64,000 nt of DNA from CAVROT01 sp963722905 (lineage in GTDB: Bacteria > Pseudomonadota > Alphaproteobacteria > Rhodobacterales > Rhodobacteraceae): the NCBI GenBank assembly GCA_963722905.1, contig CAVROT010000004.1:310001-374000 (forward strand), given 5' to 3'. Shown one piece after another: positions 19,825 to 28,385 of the stretch (the stretch's first letter is position 1; the number at the start of each line of letters is the position of its first letter). A program made the position numbers and the translations under genes. The notes under the pieces were generated by a model. That model worked only from the letters and a program-made list of their open reading frames with translations. It searched no databases and was not told where the DNA came from.

Positions 19825-21795
19825 TCAGTTGCCGGAAAGGGATGTGGAGATCGTGGCGACCGCGTCGCCGGCCTCTAGGCGCGTGCGCGCATCGGTCAGC
19901 CAGAACGCCATCGCCTCGCGCCCCTCGTGCGGCAGCGCGTCGATCTCGTCCAGCGCGGCGGCGAGGTCGCCGTCGTTCAGGCGCGCCTCGGCCCGGCTGA
20001 GGACGGCGTCGGGGTCCGTCCCCTCGCGTTCGCCGATCGACCGCGCGCCGGTCTGGGCCCGCAGGAAGGCGCCCAGCCGCTGCCCGGCGCCGCCCCCCGT
20101 CGTGGCACGGATGGAGGCATCCAGCGCCTCCCGCGACACATCGGGAAAGCGGTCCGCAAGGGTCTGTACCGTCGGGACGCCCTCCGGTGCGGCATCGGCC
20201 AGCACCTGCGGCACCTCGACGTCCGAGGTGCTTTCCAATGCGCCCAGCGCCTCCACGAAGGGCGCGCCGCTCTGGACGGCGGCGTCGATGCGGGCGACGG
20301 CGGCGGCTGCGGAAACCCGCCGCGTCTCTTCCTGGGCCGCGGCGCTGGCGTCGGTTCGGGCGGCCGCGATCCCGTCGGCCAGCGACGCCTGTTCGGACCG
20401 CAGTGCCTCGATGGCGTCGCCCTGATCCGTAACCGCGGATTCGAGATCCCCGAGGCGCTGACCCATTGCGGTCTGGCCCTCGTCCAGTTCGGCCAGTCGC
20501 GCACCGAAGGATGTCTGGCCGTCGCCAAGCTCGGCCAGCCGTCCGTCGATCTCGTCCGAGGCGGCGGCACCGTCCCCGCCCGACGCGCCCAATGCCGCCT
20601 GAAGGTCCGCCACGACGGCCCCGAGGTCGCTCAGCTGCGCCTCCAGCGCCGTGGTGTCGCCGGAGGGCGCGGCCGTGGACCCGGTGCCTTGCGCGAACTC
20701 GTCGCCGAGTGACGTCATCGCCGCACCGAGGTCGGCCAGCGTCGCCTCGAGTTGCGCGATGCGGTCCGCGGTGCCGTCGTCGGTGGCGGTGGCCGCGGCG
20801 GCGGCCTCGTCACGCAACTGGGCTATGGCATCGTCCTGGGACGCGACCCTGGCGGCCAGATCGTCGTCGGCGCCGAGGTAGACGGCAGCGGCATAGCCGA
20901 TCGCGCCGGCCAGCAGCCCGCCCAGCAGGAGGGTCAGGAATCCGGGGCCCGACGATCTGGGCGCCTCCGACGTGCGCGGCGGCCTTGCCGTCGTAGAGGG
21001 GGCGGCGGCATCGCTGCGGGACGTCGCGGCAGACGTCGTCGGTGCGCCCGAGGCTCCGGCGCCGGGCGCCTTCGACCCATCGTTCCGGGCGGTTTCCTGT
21101 CGCGGTGCAGGCAACGACGAAGCGGATGGCGGTACGCCTGCCGTGGCGCCGCCCGAGGCGCCGCTGGCGGGAATCGCCGTGCGGGCAGGGGTCCATTCGG
21201 GCGTATCGCTCCCCGATCCCGAGGCGGTGCGTTTCGCGGCGTCGCCGGATGGCGTCGCCGCCGCGGGTCCGCCCTTGCCCGCCGCCGGGGACCCGGCCGA
21301 TGCGCCGTCCTTTCCCGGTGCCGTCGTGGTCGGCGTCCCGGACGCGGCCGGGGCCGAGGCCGGCATCCCCGGTGCCGTCGCTTCGTTGGTGGCCGTGCCG
21401 CCTGTCCCGCTTGGCGCTTCGGTGGCGGCCCTACTGCCGGTCCGGCCTGACGCTTCTGTGGTGGCCGCGGCGCCGGTCCCGGTCGAGGGCGAAGCGGCCG
21501 TATCGGTCTTTGCCGATGCCGCTCCGCCAGCGGTCCCGTTCGTGTCCGTAGCGGCGATGGATGCGGAACCGGACGCCGACGACGCCGATCCGGTCGCGGC
21601 GGCCGGACGCCCGGACGGACCGCGAGCGGACGGGACGGCGGTCTTCGCCGCTTCGGGGGGCGGCGCGGACTTCGCATCGCCCGGCGGGGTCGTGGCCCGG
21701 TCACCACGGGACCCTGCGCCGCTGGCGGGCTTGCCCGCGCCGACGCGGCCCGACGGTCCTGGTGATTTCGGTGTCCTGGGTTTTGCCACGATCAT
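19825..21795 (-). CDS. Mitofilin/Mic60 homologue (COG4223)
   Basis: A 656-residue inner-membrane protein. Residues 10-280 are Ala/Pro/Thr/Ser/Gly-rich low complexity; one membrane helix follows at about 284-305 (FLTLLLGGLLAGAIGYAAAVYL), then a long periplasmic coiled coil full of DDAIAQLRDE and LADLGAAMTSLGDE type heptads, and a C-terminal mitofilin signature region. Alphaproteobacterial Mic60 shapes intracytoplasmic membranes and is the ancestor of mitochondrial mitofilin. The conserved hemD-mic60-hemY order supports the call. The ATG at 21795 has GGGGA upstream. Confidence 0.85.
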   Translation of the reverse strand: MIVAKPRTPKSPGPSGRVGAGKPASGAGSRGDRATTPPGDAKSAPPPEAAKTAVPSARGPSGRPAAATGSASSASGSASIAATDTNGTAGGAASAKTDTAASPSTGTGAAATTEASGRTGSRAATEAPSGTGGTATNEATAPGMPASAPAASGTPTTTAPGKDGASAGSPAAGKGGPAAATPSGDAAKRTASGSGSDTPEWTPARTAIPASGASGGATAGVPPSASSLPAPRQETARNDGSKAPGAGASGAPTTSAATSRSDAAAPSTTARPPRTSEAPRSSGPGFLTLLLGGLLAGAIGYAAAVYLGADDDLAARVASQDDAIAQLRDEAAAAATATDDGTADRIAQLEATLADLGAAMTSLGDEFAQGTGSTAAPSGDTTALEAQLSDLGAVVADLQAALGASGGDGAAASDEIDGRLAELGDGQTSFGARLAELDEGQTAMGQRLGDLESAVTDQGDAIEALRSEQASLADGIAAARTDASAAAQEETRRVSAAAAVARIDAAVQSGAPFVEALGALESTSDVEVPQVLADAAPEGVPTVQTLADRFPDVSREALDASIRATTGGGAGQRLGAFLRAQTGARSIGEREGTDPDAVLSRAEARLNDGDLAAALDEIDALPHEGREAMAFWLTDARTRLEAGDAVATISTSLSGN

Positions 21796-22051
21796 CGTCC
21801 CCTTCGCTGGCCATGCCGTGCACGCCGCCCCGATGCGACCGCCGGCCGCCGGCCGCCTCCGTCGCGCCATCCCCGAGGATAGCGAGGGGTGGCCGTCACA
21901 ACAAGGCGTTAGGAAAGGCAGCGGTTCTCGACCGGCGGGACCGGACGGCGCGCGGGCGGGCGGGAAGATGCGGCCGCCCGCGGGTATGGCCTCTCTCTCG
22001 CCGGGATACATGCCGCCTGCGGGCAGGTCCGGCCGCGCGAAGGCGGTGTCC

Positions 22052-22744
22052 CTAGCCGATGGACCGCACACGGCGCACGGCGTCCGCCATCGCAGCCGCG
22101 TCGGGCGTCGTCGCCACCTCGACAGGGTCGCCCCGGCCCCATGCCAGCGCCGCCGCCGCGCTGATCGCCACGACGCACAGCGGCGCCGTGATCGTGGCGC
22201 CGCGCATCAGCATGGCCGACCGAGGCGAGAACAGCGGCAGGATCACCGGCGCGCGGCCCTGCAACAGCGCCTCCGCTTCGGCGTTCAGGTCCTGTGCGAC
22301 CTGATCGTAGACGATCCTTTCTTCCGCATCGATCCCCAGCGCCCGCAGCGATGCCGCGACGTCGCCGCGGCCGTGGACACCTCTCAGATGCAGCACCGGG
22401 CCCCTTGGCGGATCGGCCGCCAGCGCCGCGACCAGCGCCCGTGCGTCCCCGCCAGCGGCTCGGCACGAAAACCCCGCGTCGCGCGCGGCCCGCGCCGTCG
22501 CAGCACCTACGGCCCATGCCGCGTGCCGGGCGAAATCCGCCTGCCCGGCCACGGCCGCGACGGCGCTGGCCGAGGTGAAGACCAGCGTCACGCCCTCTGG
22601 CGGCCCGTCCCCCGCAGCGAGGAAGGCGATCCTCTGGACAGGCGAGACCACGACGGGCCCGTCGAACGCGTCCGTCTCGCGACAGAGGTCCGCGAAGGCG
22701 CGCGAGGCCGGCGCCGGACGTGTCAGAAGCAGGATTTGGTCCAG
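22052..22744 (-). CDS. hemD: Uroporphyrinogen-III synthase
   Basis: Converts hydroxymethylbilane to uroporphyrinogen III. The N-terminal family motif LLLTRPAPASRAFADLC is readable only upstream of the first GTG (22651), and the frame has no ATG, GTG or TTG before it. A CTG at 22744 gives 230 residues, the usual length; starting at 22651 gives 199 and removes part of the fold. The start is therefore uncertain (CTG initiation, a base error, or true truncation). Other visible parts are TLVFTSASAV, VLHLRGVHGRGD and PLFSPRSA. The gene overlaps mic60 by a short frame and is divergent from tsaD. Confidence 0.8.
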   Translation of the reverse strand: MDQILLLTRPAPASRAFADLCRETDAFDGPVVVSPVQRIAFLAAGDGPPEGVTLVFTSASAVAAVAGQADFARHAAWAVGAATARAARDAGFSCRAAGGDARALVAALAADPPRGPVLHLRGVHGRGDVAASLRALGIDAEERIVYDQVAQDLNAEAEALLQGRAPVILPLFSPRSAMLMRGATITAPLCVVAISAAAALAWGRGDPVEVATTPDAAAMADAVRRVRSIG

Positions 22745-22839
22745 ATCGGTATCTCCGCGCGGCGGCAGGCGCCGGACATTGCCGGCCGGGCGCCCCGGTG
22801 CTACCGGGTCGGACCCTTCCGTGCAACGACCGGGGCCGC

Positions 22840-23901
22840 ATGACCGGAACGCTCACCCTTCTGGGACTGGAAAGCAGCTGCGACGACAGCGCGGCCGCCG
22901 TCGTGCGGGCGGAGGACGGGCAGCCGCCGCGGATCCTGTCGAACGTCGTCGCTGGGCAGGACGCGCTGCACGCGGCCTATGGCGGCGTCGTCCCCGAAAT
23001 CGCCGCCCGCGCCCATGCGCAGGTGCTGGACCACTGCGTCGAGGCGGCGTTGCGCGACGCCGGGCTGCGGCTGTCCGACTGCGACGCGGTGGCGGTGACG
23101 GCCGGGCCGGGCCTGATCGGCGGCGTCCTGTCGGGCGTCATGTGCGCCAAGGGGATCGCCACCGGCGCCCGCCTGCCGCTGGTCGGCGTCAACCATCTGG
23201 CCGGCCACGCCCTGACCCCGCGCCTGACCGACGACGTGGCCTTCCCCTACCTGATGCTTCTGGTCTCCGGCGGGCACTGCCAGTTCCTGCGCGTGGATGG
23301 CCCGGAGACGTTCATCCGCTTGGGCGGCACCATCGACGATGCCCCGGGCGAGGCGTTCGACAAGGTCGCACGCCTGCTGGGCCTGCCCCCGCCCGGCGGC
23401 CCGGCCGTCGAGGCCGCTGCCGCCCGCGGCGACCCTGCGCGCATCGCGCTGCCGCGCCCGCTGCTGGACCGGCCGGGTCTGGACATGTCGTTCTCGGGCC
23501 TGAAGACGGCGGTCATCCGCGCCTTCGCGGCCGCGGGCGACGCTGGCCGCGACGACATCTGCGCCGCGTTCCAGGCCGCGGTCCGCGACGTGCTGGCCGA
23601 GAAGACCCGCCGCGCTCTGTCCGCCCACGACGTGCCGCTCTTCTCCGTAGCGGGCGGCGTCGCGGCCAACGGCGCCATCCGCGCTTCCCTGCTGGACGTC
23701 TGCGCTGCGGCGGGCGTTCGCTTCGTGGCGCCGCCAGCCGCCCTCTGCACCGACAACGCCGCGATGATCGCCTGGGCCGGAATCGAACGGTTCCGCACAG
23801 GCCGGCGCGACGACATGACCCTCGCCGCCCGCCCCCGCTGGCCGCTGGACGAACGAGCCACGCCCATGCTGGGTGGAGGGCGGCGCGGCGCCAAGGCCTG
23901 A
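22840..23901 (+). CDS. tsaD: tRNA N6-adenosine threonylcarbamoyltransferase
   Basis: A 353-residue ASKHA-fold enzyme that transfers the threonylcarbamoyl group to A37 of ANN-decoding tRNAs. Motifs: LGLESSCDDSA at the start, metal-binding His119 and His123 (NHLAGHAL), LLVSGGHCQF, GGTIDDAPGEAFDKVARLLGL, MSFSGLKTAV and the C-terminal CTDNAAMIAWAG. The glutamate usual between the two histidines is alanine, a change that leaves the ligands intact. It is followed at 27 bp by an EVE-domain gene. Confidence 0.96.
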   Translation: MTGTLTLLGLESSCDDSAAAVVRAEDGQPPRILSNVVAGQDALHAAYGGVVPEIAARAHAQVLDHCVEAALRDAGLRLSDCDAVAVTAGPGLIGGVLSGVMCAKGIATGARLPLVGVNHLAGHALTPRLTDDVAFPYLMLLVSGGHCQFLRVDGPETFIRLGGTIDDAPGEAFDKVARLLGLPPPGGPAVEAAAARGDPARIALPRPLLDRPGLDMSFSGLKTAVIRAFAAAGDAGRDDICAAFQAAVRDVLAEKTRRALSAHDVPLFSVAGGVAANGAIRASLLDVCAAAGVRFVAPPAALCTDNAAMIAWAGIERFRTGRRDDMTLAARPRWPLDERATPMLGGGRRGAKA

Positions 23902-23928
23902 GGGCGACCCAATCTGACGGAGGACGGC

Positions 23929-24357
23929 ATGCGATACTGGCTCTTCAAATCGGAACCCGCGACGTGGTCATGGGACGATCAGGTCACGCGCGGCGACGCG
24001 GGCGAGGAATGGGACGGGGTGCGCAACTACCAGGCCCGCAACACCATGCGGCAGATGGAGGTGGGCGACCGGGGCTTCTTCTATCACAGCCAGACCGACA
24101 AGGCGGTCGTCGGCATCGTCGAGGTGATCGCGGCCGCGCATCCCGACAGCTCCGACGACAGCGGAAGGTGGGATTGCGTCGACATCAAGTCGGTGCGCGC
24201 CCTCCCCCGCCCCGTCGCGCTGGCGCAATGCAAATCCGAACCGCGGCTTGCCGGCATGGCGCTCGTCGCCAACACCCGCCTCTCGGTGCAGCCCGTCACC
24301 GCAGCCGAGTGGGAGACGGTCTGCACCATGGGCGGGCTGGAGGCCGCCGACTTCTAG
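23929..24357 (+). CDS. EVE domain protein
   Basis: A 142-residue single EVE domain (PUA-like fold), recognised by the start MRYWLFKSEP, WDGVRNYQARN, GDRGFFYHSQ, and VVGIVEVIAAAHPD. EVE/YTH-type proteins bind modified bases in DNA or RNA. A GGAGG just upstream supports the start. Linkage to tsaD is common in alphaproteobacteria, often with gpsA and a YCII gene between them; those two are absent here. The convergent recQ stop is 168 bp away. Confidence 0.9.
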   Translation: MRYWLFKSEPATWSWDDQVTRGDAGEEWDGVRNYQARNTMRQMEVGDRGFFYHSQTDKAVVGIVEVIAAAHPDSSDDSGRWDCVDIKSVRALPRPVALAQCKSEPRLAGMALVANTRLSVQPVTAAEWETVCTMGGLEAADF

Positions 24358-24524
24358 CCCGCCGACCTCCGGCCCGAGGACCCTTGCCCGGTCTCACCGT
24401 CGTCCGACGACGCGGGTCGGGCCCGGGTCCGGCGAAATTCGGGACGCGGCGCCGCGGACCCAAGGGGCTGGACCAATGGACGCAAGGCGCCCCTCCGGCG
24501 TGCGGGGTCGGTCGTCCTGCGCGG

Positions 24525-26618
24525 TCAGTCGGCGTCGCCGCGCCGGACCTCGTCCAGAAAGGCGTCGCCGAACCGGTCCATCCGCGGCGCGTCCATGCCG
24601 GGGATCCGTCCCAGGTCCGCCAGGCTGTCGGGGCGGCGTTCGGCGATCCGGCGCAGGATCGCGGTGCCGCAGCTGAGCGGCTTGGCGGTCCCGTCGGTGC
24701 CGCGCGCCAGCGCCAGCCCCGCGGCCGACAGCCGGTCGAAGAGGTCGCCCGCCGGCCGGCCCGCCAGCTTGCGCCGCGCGGGGTGCATCTGAGGCGCCGC
24801 GGCGCCGTTCACGACGGCGAGGAACATGGCGCCGTAGCGCTCCAGCTTGGCCGCGCCGATGCCCGAGATCGCGGCCATGTCGTCCAGGTCGCCCGGCCGC
24901 GTCTCTGCCATCTCGATCAGGGTGCGGTCGGTGAAGACGACATAGGCCGGCACGCCCTGCTCCTGCGCCAGCGCGCGGCGCTTGGCCTTGAGCGCCGACA
25001 GCAGCGGCTCGTCCTCGTCGGACACCATCGCCTTCACCGACGGGCGGGCCGAGACGGCCGACTTCACCGTGTCTCGGCGCAGCTCGATGCCGGCTTCGCC
25101 GCGCAGGATGGGCCGGGCTGCCGCCGTGAGGCGCAGCGCGCCGTAGCGCTCGGGGTCGGGGCGCACGAGGTCGCGCCCCATCATCTGCCGGAAGATCGCC
25201 TGCCATTGCGGCCGCGACCATTCGGTGCCGACCCCGAAGGTCGGCAGACGGTCGTGGCCGCGTTCCGTCACCTTGGCGGTGACGGTGCCGGTGACGATGT
25301 CGATCAGGTGGCCTGCGCCGAACCGCTCGTCCGTGCGCAGGATCGCCGACAGGCCCATGCGCACCGCCTGCGTCCCGTCGAAGAGCTCGGGCGGCCGGTC
25401 GCAGAGATCGCAGTTGCCGCAGGGCGCGGTGTCCGGCTCGCCGAAGTAGCCCAGCAGGCGCGTCCGGCGGCAGCCCAGCGCCTCGGCCAGCCCCAGCAAG
25501 GCGTTGAGCCGGCCGTGGTCGGCGTCCTTGCGGTCGGCGGGTGCCGCGCCCTCGTCGATCTGCGACCGGCGCATGCGTATGTCGTCGGGTCCGTAGAGCG
25601 TCAGCGTCTCGGCCGGCAGGCCGTCGCGGCCGGCGCGGCCGATTTCCTGGTAGTAGCCCTCGATCGTCTTGGGCAGGTCGGCATGCGCCACCCAGCGGAT
25701 GTCGGGCTTGTCCACGCCCATCCCGAAGGCGACCGTGGCGCACACGATCAGCCCGTCCTCCTGGCTGAACCGCACCTCGACGGCGCGGCGCGCGTCCGCC
25801 TCCAGCCCTGCATGATAGGCGCATGCGGCGTGGCCCGCGCGCGACAACGCCTGGGCGATGCCCTCGGTCTTGGCCCGGCTGGCGCAGTAGACGATGCCGG
25901 ACTGCCCCTTGCGCGCGGCGGCGAAGGCCATGACCTGCCGGCGCGGGTTGTCCTTGGCGGCGAAGGCGAGGTGGATGTTGGGCCGGTCGAATCCCTGCAG
26001 GAAGGTCGTGGGCGTCTGGCCGTCGAACAGCCGCTCCACGATCTCCGCGCGCGTCTCCTCGTCAGCGGTCGCGGTGAAGGCACTCAGCGGCACACCCAAC
26101 GCACGGCGAAGTCCCCCGATGGCCAGATAGTCGGGGCGGAAGTCGTGGCCCCACTGGCTCACGCAATGCGCCTCGTCCACCGCGATCATGCCGACGCCGG
26201 CCCGGTCCAGCATCCGTGCCGTCCCGGCCGAGGCCAGCCGTTCGGGCGCGATGTAGAGCAGACGGAGCGTGCCCTCGTCGATCGCGCGCAGCACCGCCTC
26301 GGTCTCCTCGGCGGTATTGCCCGAGGTCAGCGCCCCCGCCGAGACACCGGCCGCCGCCAGCCCCCGCACCTGGTCGCGCATCAGCGCGATCAGCGGCGAG
26401 ATCACCACCGTCAGCCCCGGCCGCAGAAGGGCCGGCAACTGGAAGCACAGCGACTTGCCGCCCCCCGTGGGCATGATCGCCAGGACGTTCTCGCCCGCCG
26501 CGACCGCCGCGACGATCTCGGCCTGTCCCGGCCGGAAGGCGCCGAACCCGAAGACCGACGCCAGCAGCCCGGCCGCCCCCGCCATGACGTCCTCGGACAG
26601 GGATGCCGCAGCCGTCAT
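24525..26618 (-). CDS. recQ: ATP-dependent DNA helicase RecQ
   Basis: A 697-residue 3'-5' helicase. Ordered features: FRPGQAEIV, Walker A MPTGGGKS, SPLIALMRDQV, the DEAH box with VDEAHCVSQWGHDFRPDY, SAFTATAD, helicase C motifs GIVYCASRAKTE and QEIGRAGRDG, a zinc-binding RQC cysteine cluster (CRRTRLLGYFGE, CGNCDLC), winged helix, and two HRDC-like modules at the C-terminus. It unwinds DNA in RecF-pathway repair and suppresses illegitimate recombination. Its length and two-HRDC tail exceed E. coli RecQ (about 610). Confidence 0.96.
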   Translation of the reverse strand: MTAAASLSEDVMAGAAGLLASVFGFGAFRPGQAEIVAAVAAGENVLAIMPTGGGKSLCFQLPALLRPGLTVVISPLIALMRDQVRGLAAAGVSAGALTSGNTAEETEAVLRAIDEGTLRLLYIAPERLASAGTARMLDRAGVGMIAVDEAHCVSQWGHDFRPDYLAIGGLRRALGVPLSAFTATADEETRAEIVERLFDGQTPTTFLQGFDRPNIHLAFAAKDNPRRQVMAFAAARKGQSGIVYCASRAKTEGIAQALSRAGHAACAYHAGLEADARRAVEVRFSQEDGLIVCATVAFGMGVDKPDIRWVAHADLPKTIEGYYQEIGRAGRDGLPAETLTLYGPDDIRMRRSQIDEGAAPADRKDADHGRLNALLGLAEALGCRRTRLLGYFGEPDTAPCGNCDLCDRPPELFDGTQAVRMGLSAILRTDERFGAGHLIDIVTGTVTAKVTERGHDRLPTFGVGTEWSRPQWQAIFRQMMGRDLVRPDPERYGALRLTAAARPILRGEAGIELRRDTVKSAVSARPSVKAMVSDEDEPLLSALKAKRRALAQEQGVPAYVVFTDRTLIEMAETRPGDLDDMAAISGIGAAKLERYGAMFLAVVNGAAAPQMHPARRKLAGRPAGDLFDRLSAAGLALARGTDGTAKPLSCGTAILRRIAERRPDSLADLGRIPGMDAPRMDRFGDAFLDEVRRGDAD

Positions 26619-26636
26619 CGCGCCCGTCCCTTCGTC

Positions 26637-26672
26637 CTGGTAAAAATACTCCCGCCGGAGGCTCCCGCCCCG
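26637..26672 (-). repeat. Repeated 3'-end element, copy 2 of 3
   Basis: On the minus strand this reads GGAGCCTCCGGCGGGAG followed by TATTTTTACC. CTCC pairs with GGAG around GGCG, with a T-run after it, so it can act as a short intrinsic terminator. It lies 16 bp past the yggT stop and 19 bp before the recQ start. Confidence 0.65.
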
Positions 26673-26688
26673 CCGGCCGCGCCCTCGC

Positions 26689-26976
26689 TCAGGCGAACGC
26701 GCCCATGTTGTTCACCAATACGATCCGCAGGGCATAGACACCGATCAGCGCGATCAGTGGCGCCAGGTCCAGCCCGCCCATCGCCGGAAGGACGCTGCGG
26801 ATGGGTGCGTAGAGCGGCTCCAGCAGACGGTTCAGCCCGTACCAGATCTGCGCCACAAGCGGCTGGCGGGTGTTCAGAACCTGGAAGTTTATCAGCCACG
26901 ACATCACGATATGCGCGATCATGACGAACCAGACCACGTCGAGGATCAGCATGAGGATCTGGAAGATCGACATCAT
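26689..26976 (-). CDS. yggT: YggT family membrane protein
   Basis: A 95-residue protein with two hydrophobic helices, typical of YggT: an N-terminal ILMLILDVVWFVMIAHIVMSW, the conserved loop LLEPLYAPIRSVLP, and a C-terminal LAPLIALIGVYALRIVLV. These inner-membrane proteins are linked to osmotic tolerance and cell-envelope organisation, role not defined. GGAG about nine bases before the double ATG supports a start at 26976. Confidence 0.88.
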   Translation of the reverse strand: MMSIFQILMLILDVVWFVMIAHIVMSWLINFQVLNTRQPLVAQIWYGLNRLLEPLYAPIRSVLPAMGGLDLAPLIALIGVYALRIVLVNNMGAFA

Positions 26977-27172
26977 CGCGATAGGCTCCGCTCGGCGCCC
27001 GCCGGTCGCGCGGACCGGCAGACACCTAAGGGGGCGGCGGCGGACTGGCAAGCGTGCGACGGCCGGTCCGCGCACCGGCGCACCGCCCTTGCCGACGCTT
27101 CGCGGGATGCGCGGTATCTTGACGCCGGCGGCCCGACGTCCCACCCGGGGCAGGGCAAGGGGAGGTCCGCCG

Positions 27173-27703
27173 ATGTATCCGTTCGTCCGCATGGCCAAGG
27201 AGTTCGCCATCCACCGCAGCGCGCCGCGATTGGGTCTTTTTGACACCCATGTGTCGCATCACATCTGCTGGCCGTGGGACATCGATCTCTGGTTGGAGCT
27301 CAACAACGGGCGCACTCTCACACTCTTCGACCTGGGCCGGATGGTCCTCTTTCGCCGCACGGGGATACTGGACGTCATGCGGCAGCGCCGCTGGGGCGGG
27401 ACGGTGGCCGGGGCGTCGGTGCGCTATCGCCGCCGGGTGGCCGCGTTCGACCGGATCGAGATGCGCAGCCGCATCGCCGGGTGGGACGAGCGGTTCTTCT
27501 ACCTGGACCAGTCGATGTGGCGCGACGGCGACTGCACCGGCCAGGCCCTCGTGCGCAGCGCCGTCGTCACGAAGGGCCGCATGGTGCCGATGGCCGAGGC
27601 CGCCGGGGCGCTGGGACATCCGGGCGACCGGCCGGACCTTCCCCGATGGATCGCCGCCTGGGCGCAGGCCGACGCACTGCGCCCCTGGCCGCCCGAGGCG
27701 TAG
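27173..27703 (+). CDS. Acyl-CoA thioesterase family protein (4HBT-like hotdog)
   Basis: A 176-residue protein of the thioesterase-like 4HBT_2 group. Visible features are MYPFVRMAKEF at the start, the segment DIDLWLELNNGRTLTLFDLGR where hotdog enzymes carry their catalytic Asp/Asn, and the sheet region VRYRRRVAAFDRIEMRS. GGGGAGG about eight bases before the ATG gives a confident start. Substrate not predictable. It is divergent from yggT and followed 90 bp later by an HPt gene. Confidence 0.8.
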   Translation: MYPFVRMAKEFAIHRSAPRLGLFDTHVSHHICWPWDIDLWLELNNGRTLTLFDLGRMVLFRRTGILDVMRQRRWGGTVAGASVRYRRRVAAFDRIEMRSRIAGWDERFFYLDQSMWRDGDCTGQALVRSAVVTKGRMVPMAEAAGALGHPGDRPDLPRWIAAWAQADALRPWPPEA

Positions 27704-27792
27704 GACGTTCCCGGGGGGTCGCCGCCGCTTTTTACCGCCGCTTAGGACCGGCGTGATAAACCGTTCGCAACGAGCTGTCGGCGGAGAGGGCA

Positions 27793-28137
27793 ATGCGCGA
27801 ACGGATACTGGAACTCGTCACACGGCATTGCGCCACGCTTCGCCAGGAGGGTGCGGACATCGATGCCTTTCTGCGCGCGGCCGGGCCTGCGCCGGATGGG
27901 GATGCGCGCGCCGGCATCGTCGCGACGGCGCACAAGCTGAAGGGCTCCAGCGGCTCCATCGGTTTCATGCGCGTGAGCGCACTGGCCGGCGATATCGAGA
28001 GCCTGCTCAGGGACGCCGGCGACAGGCCTCTGGGCCACCCGGTGTCGCAACGACTGGCGGTCCTCCACACCGAACTCCAAAGCAATATCGACGCCATCTC
28101 GCCCGAGCAATCGACCCTCCTCGCCCGGTTCTCCTGA
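27793..28137 (+). CDS. HPt (histidine phosphotransfer) domain protein
   Basis: A 114-residue single HPt domain. The phosphoacceptor is His47 in the motif ATAHKLKGSSGSIGF, followed by the helix LAGDIESLLRDAG. Such proteins shuttle phosphate between hybrid kinases and response regulators; no kinase or receiver gene is adjacent, so partners lie elsewhere. GGAGAGG precedes the ATG. A weak hairpin followed by ATTTT at 28157-28187 may end the transcript. Confidence 0.8.
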   Translation: MRERILELVTRHCATLRQEGADIDAFLRAAGPAPDGDARAGIVATAHKLKGSSGSIGFMRVSALAGDIESLLRDAGDRPLGHPVSQRLAVLHTELQSNIDAISPEQSTLLARFS

Positions 28138-28385
28138 CACCGTCGGCCCGAAGGACCGGCACGGTCGGTGCGCGGTGCCGATTTTCCGTGACCCGTCGCG
28201 GGCAGACACTCAGGTGGCCGCCCGGCCTGCACGGCCGCAACCCGTCATGCCCGCCGGGCACGGCAGAGGGCGCCGCGCCGGCACGTCCTTCACGACGGCC
28301 GGCCCTGCCGGACCGCAGGGCCGCTGCGGCCGCTCCCCGTTCCCGGTCGCGAGGCCCAACGGGCCGGGGGGCGGCCGCCGTCGGT

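Noticed and set aside
22575..26924. A 1,449-residue plus-strand ORF
   Set aside because: It runs antisense to recQ and hemD and out of frame with tsaD; its translation is Arg/Gly/Ala-rich with no motif. It is a GC-skew shadow, as are similar long frames at 35213-38356, 27240-29534 and 11306-13315.
28157..28187. Terminator after the HPt gene
   Set aside because: The stem is only six pairs with a 12-base loop and four T residues; too weak to list as a feature.
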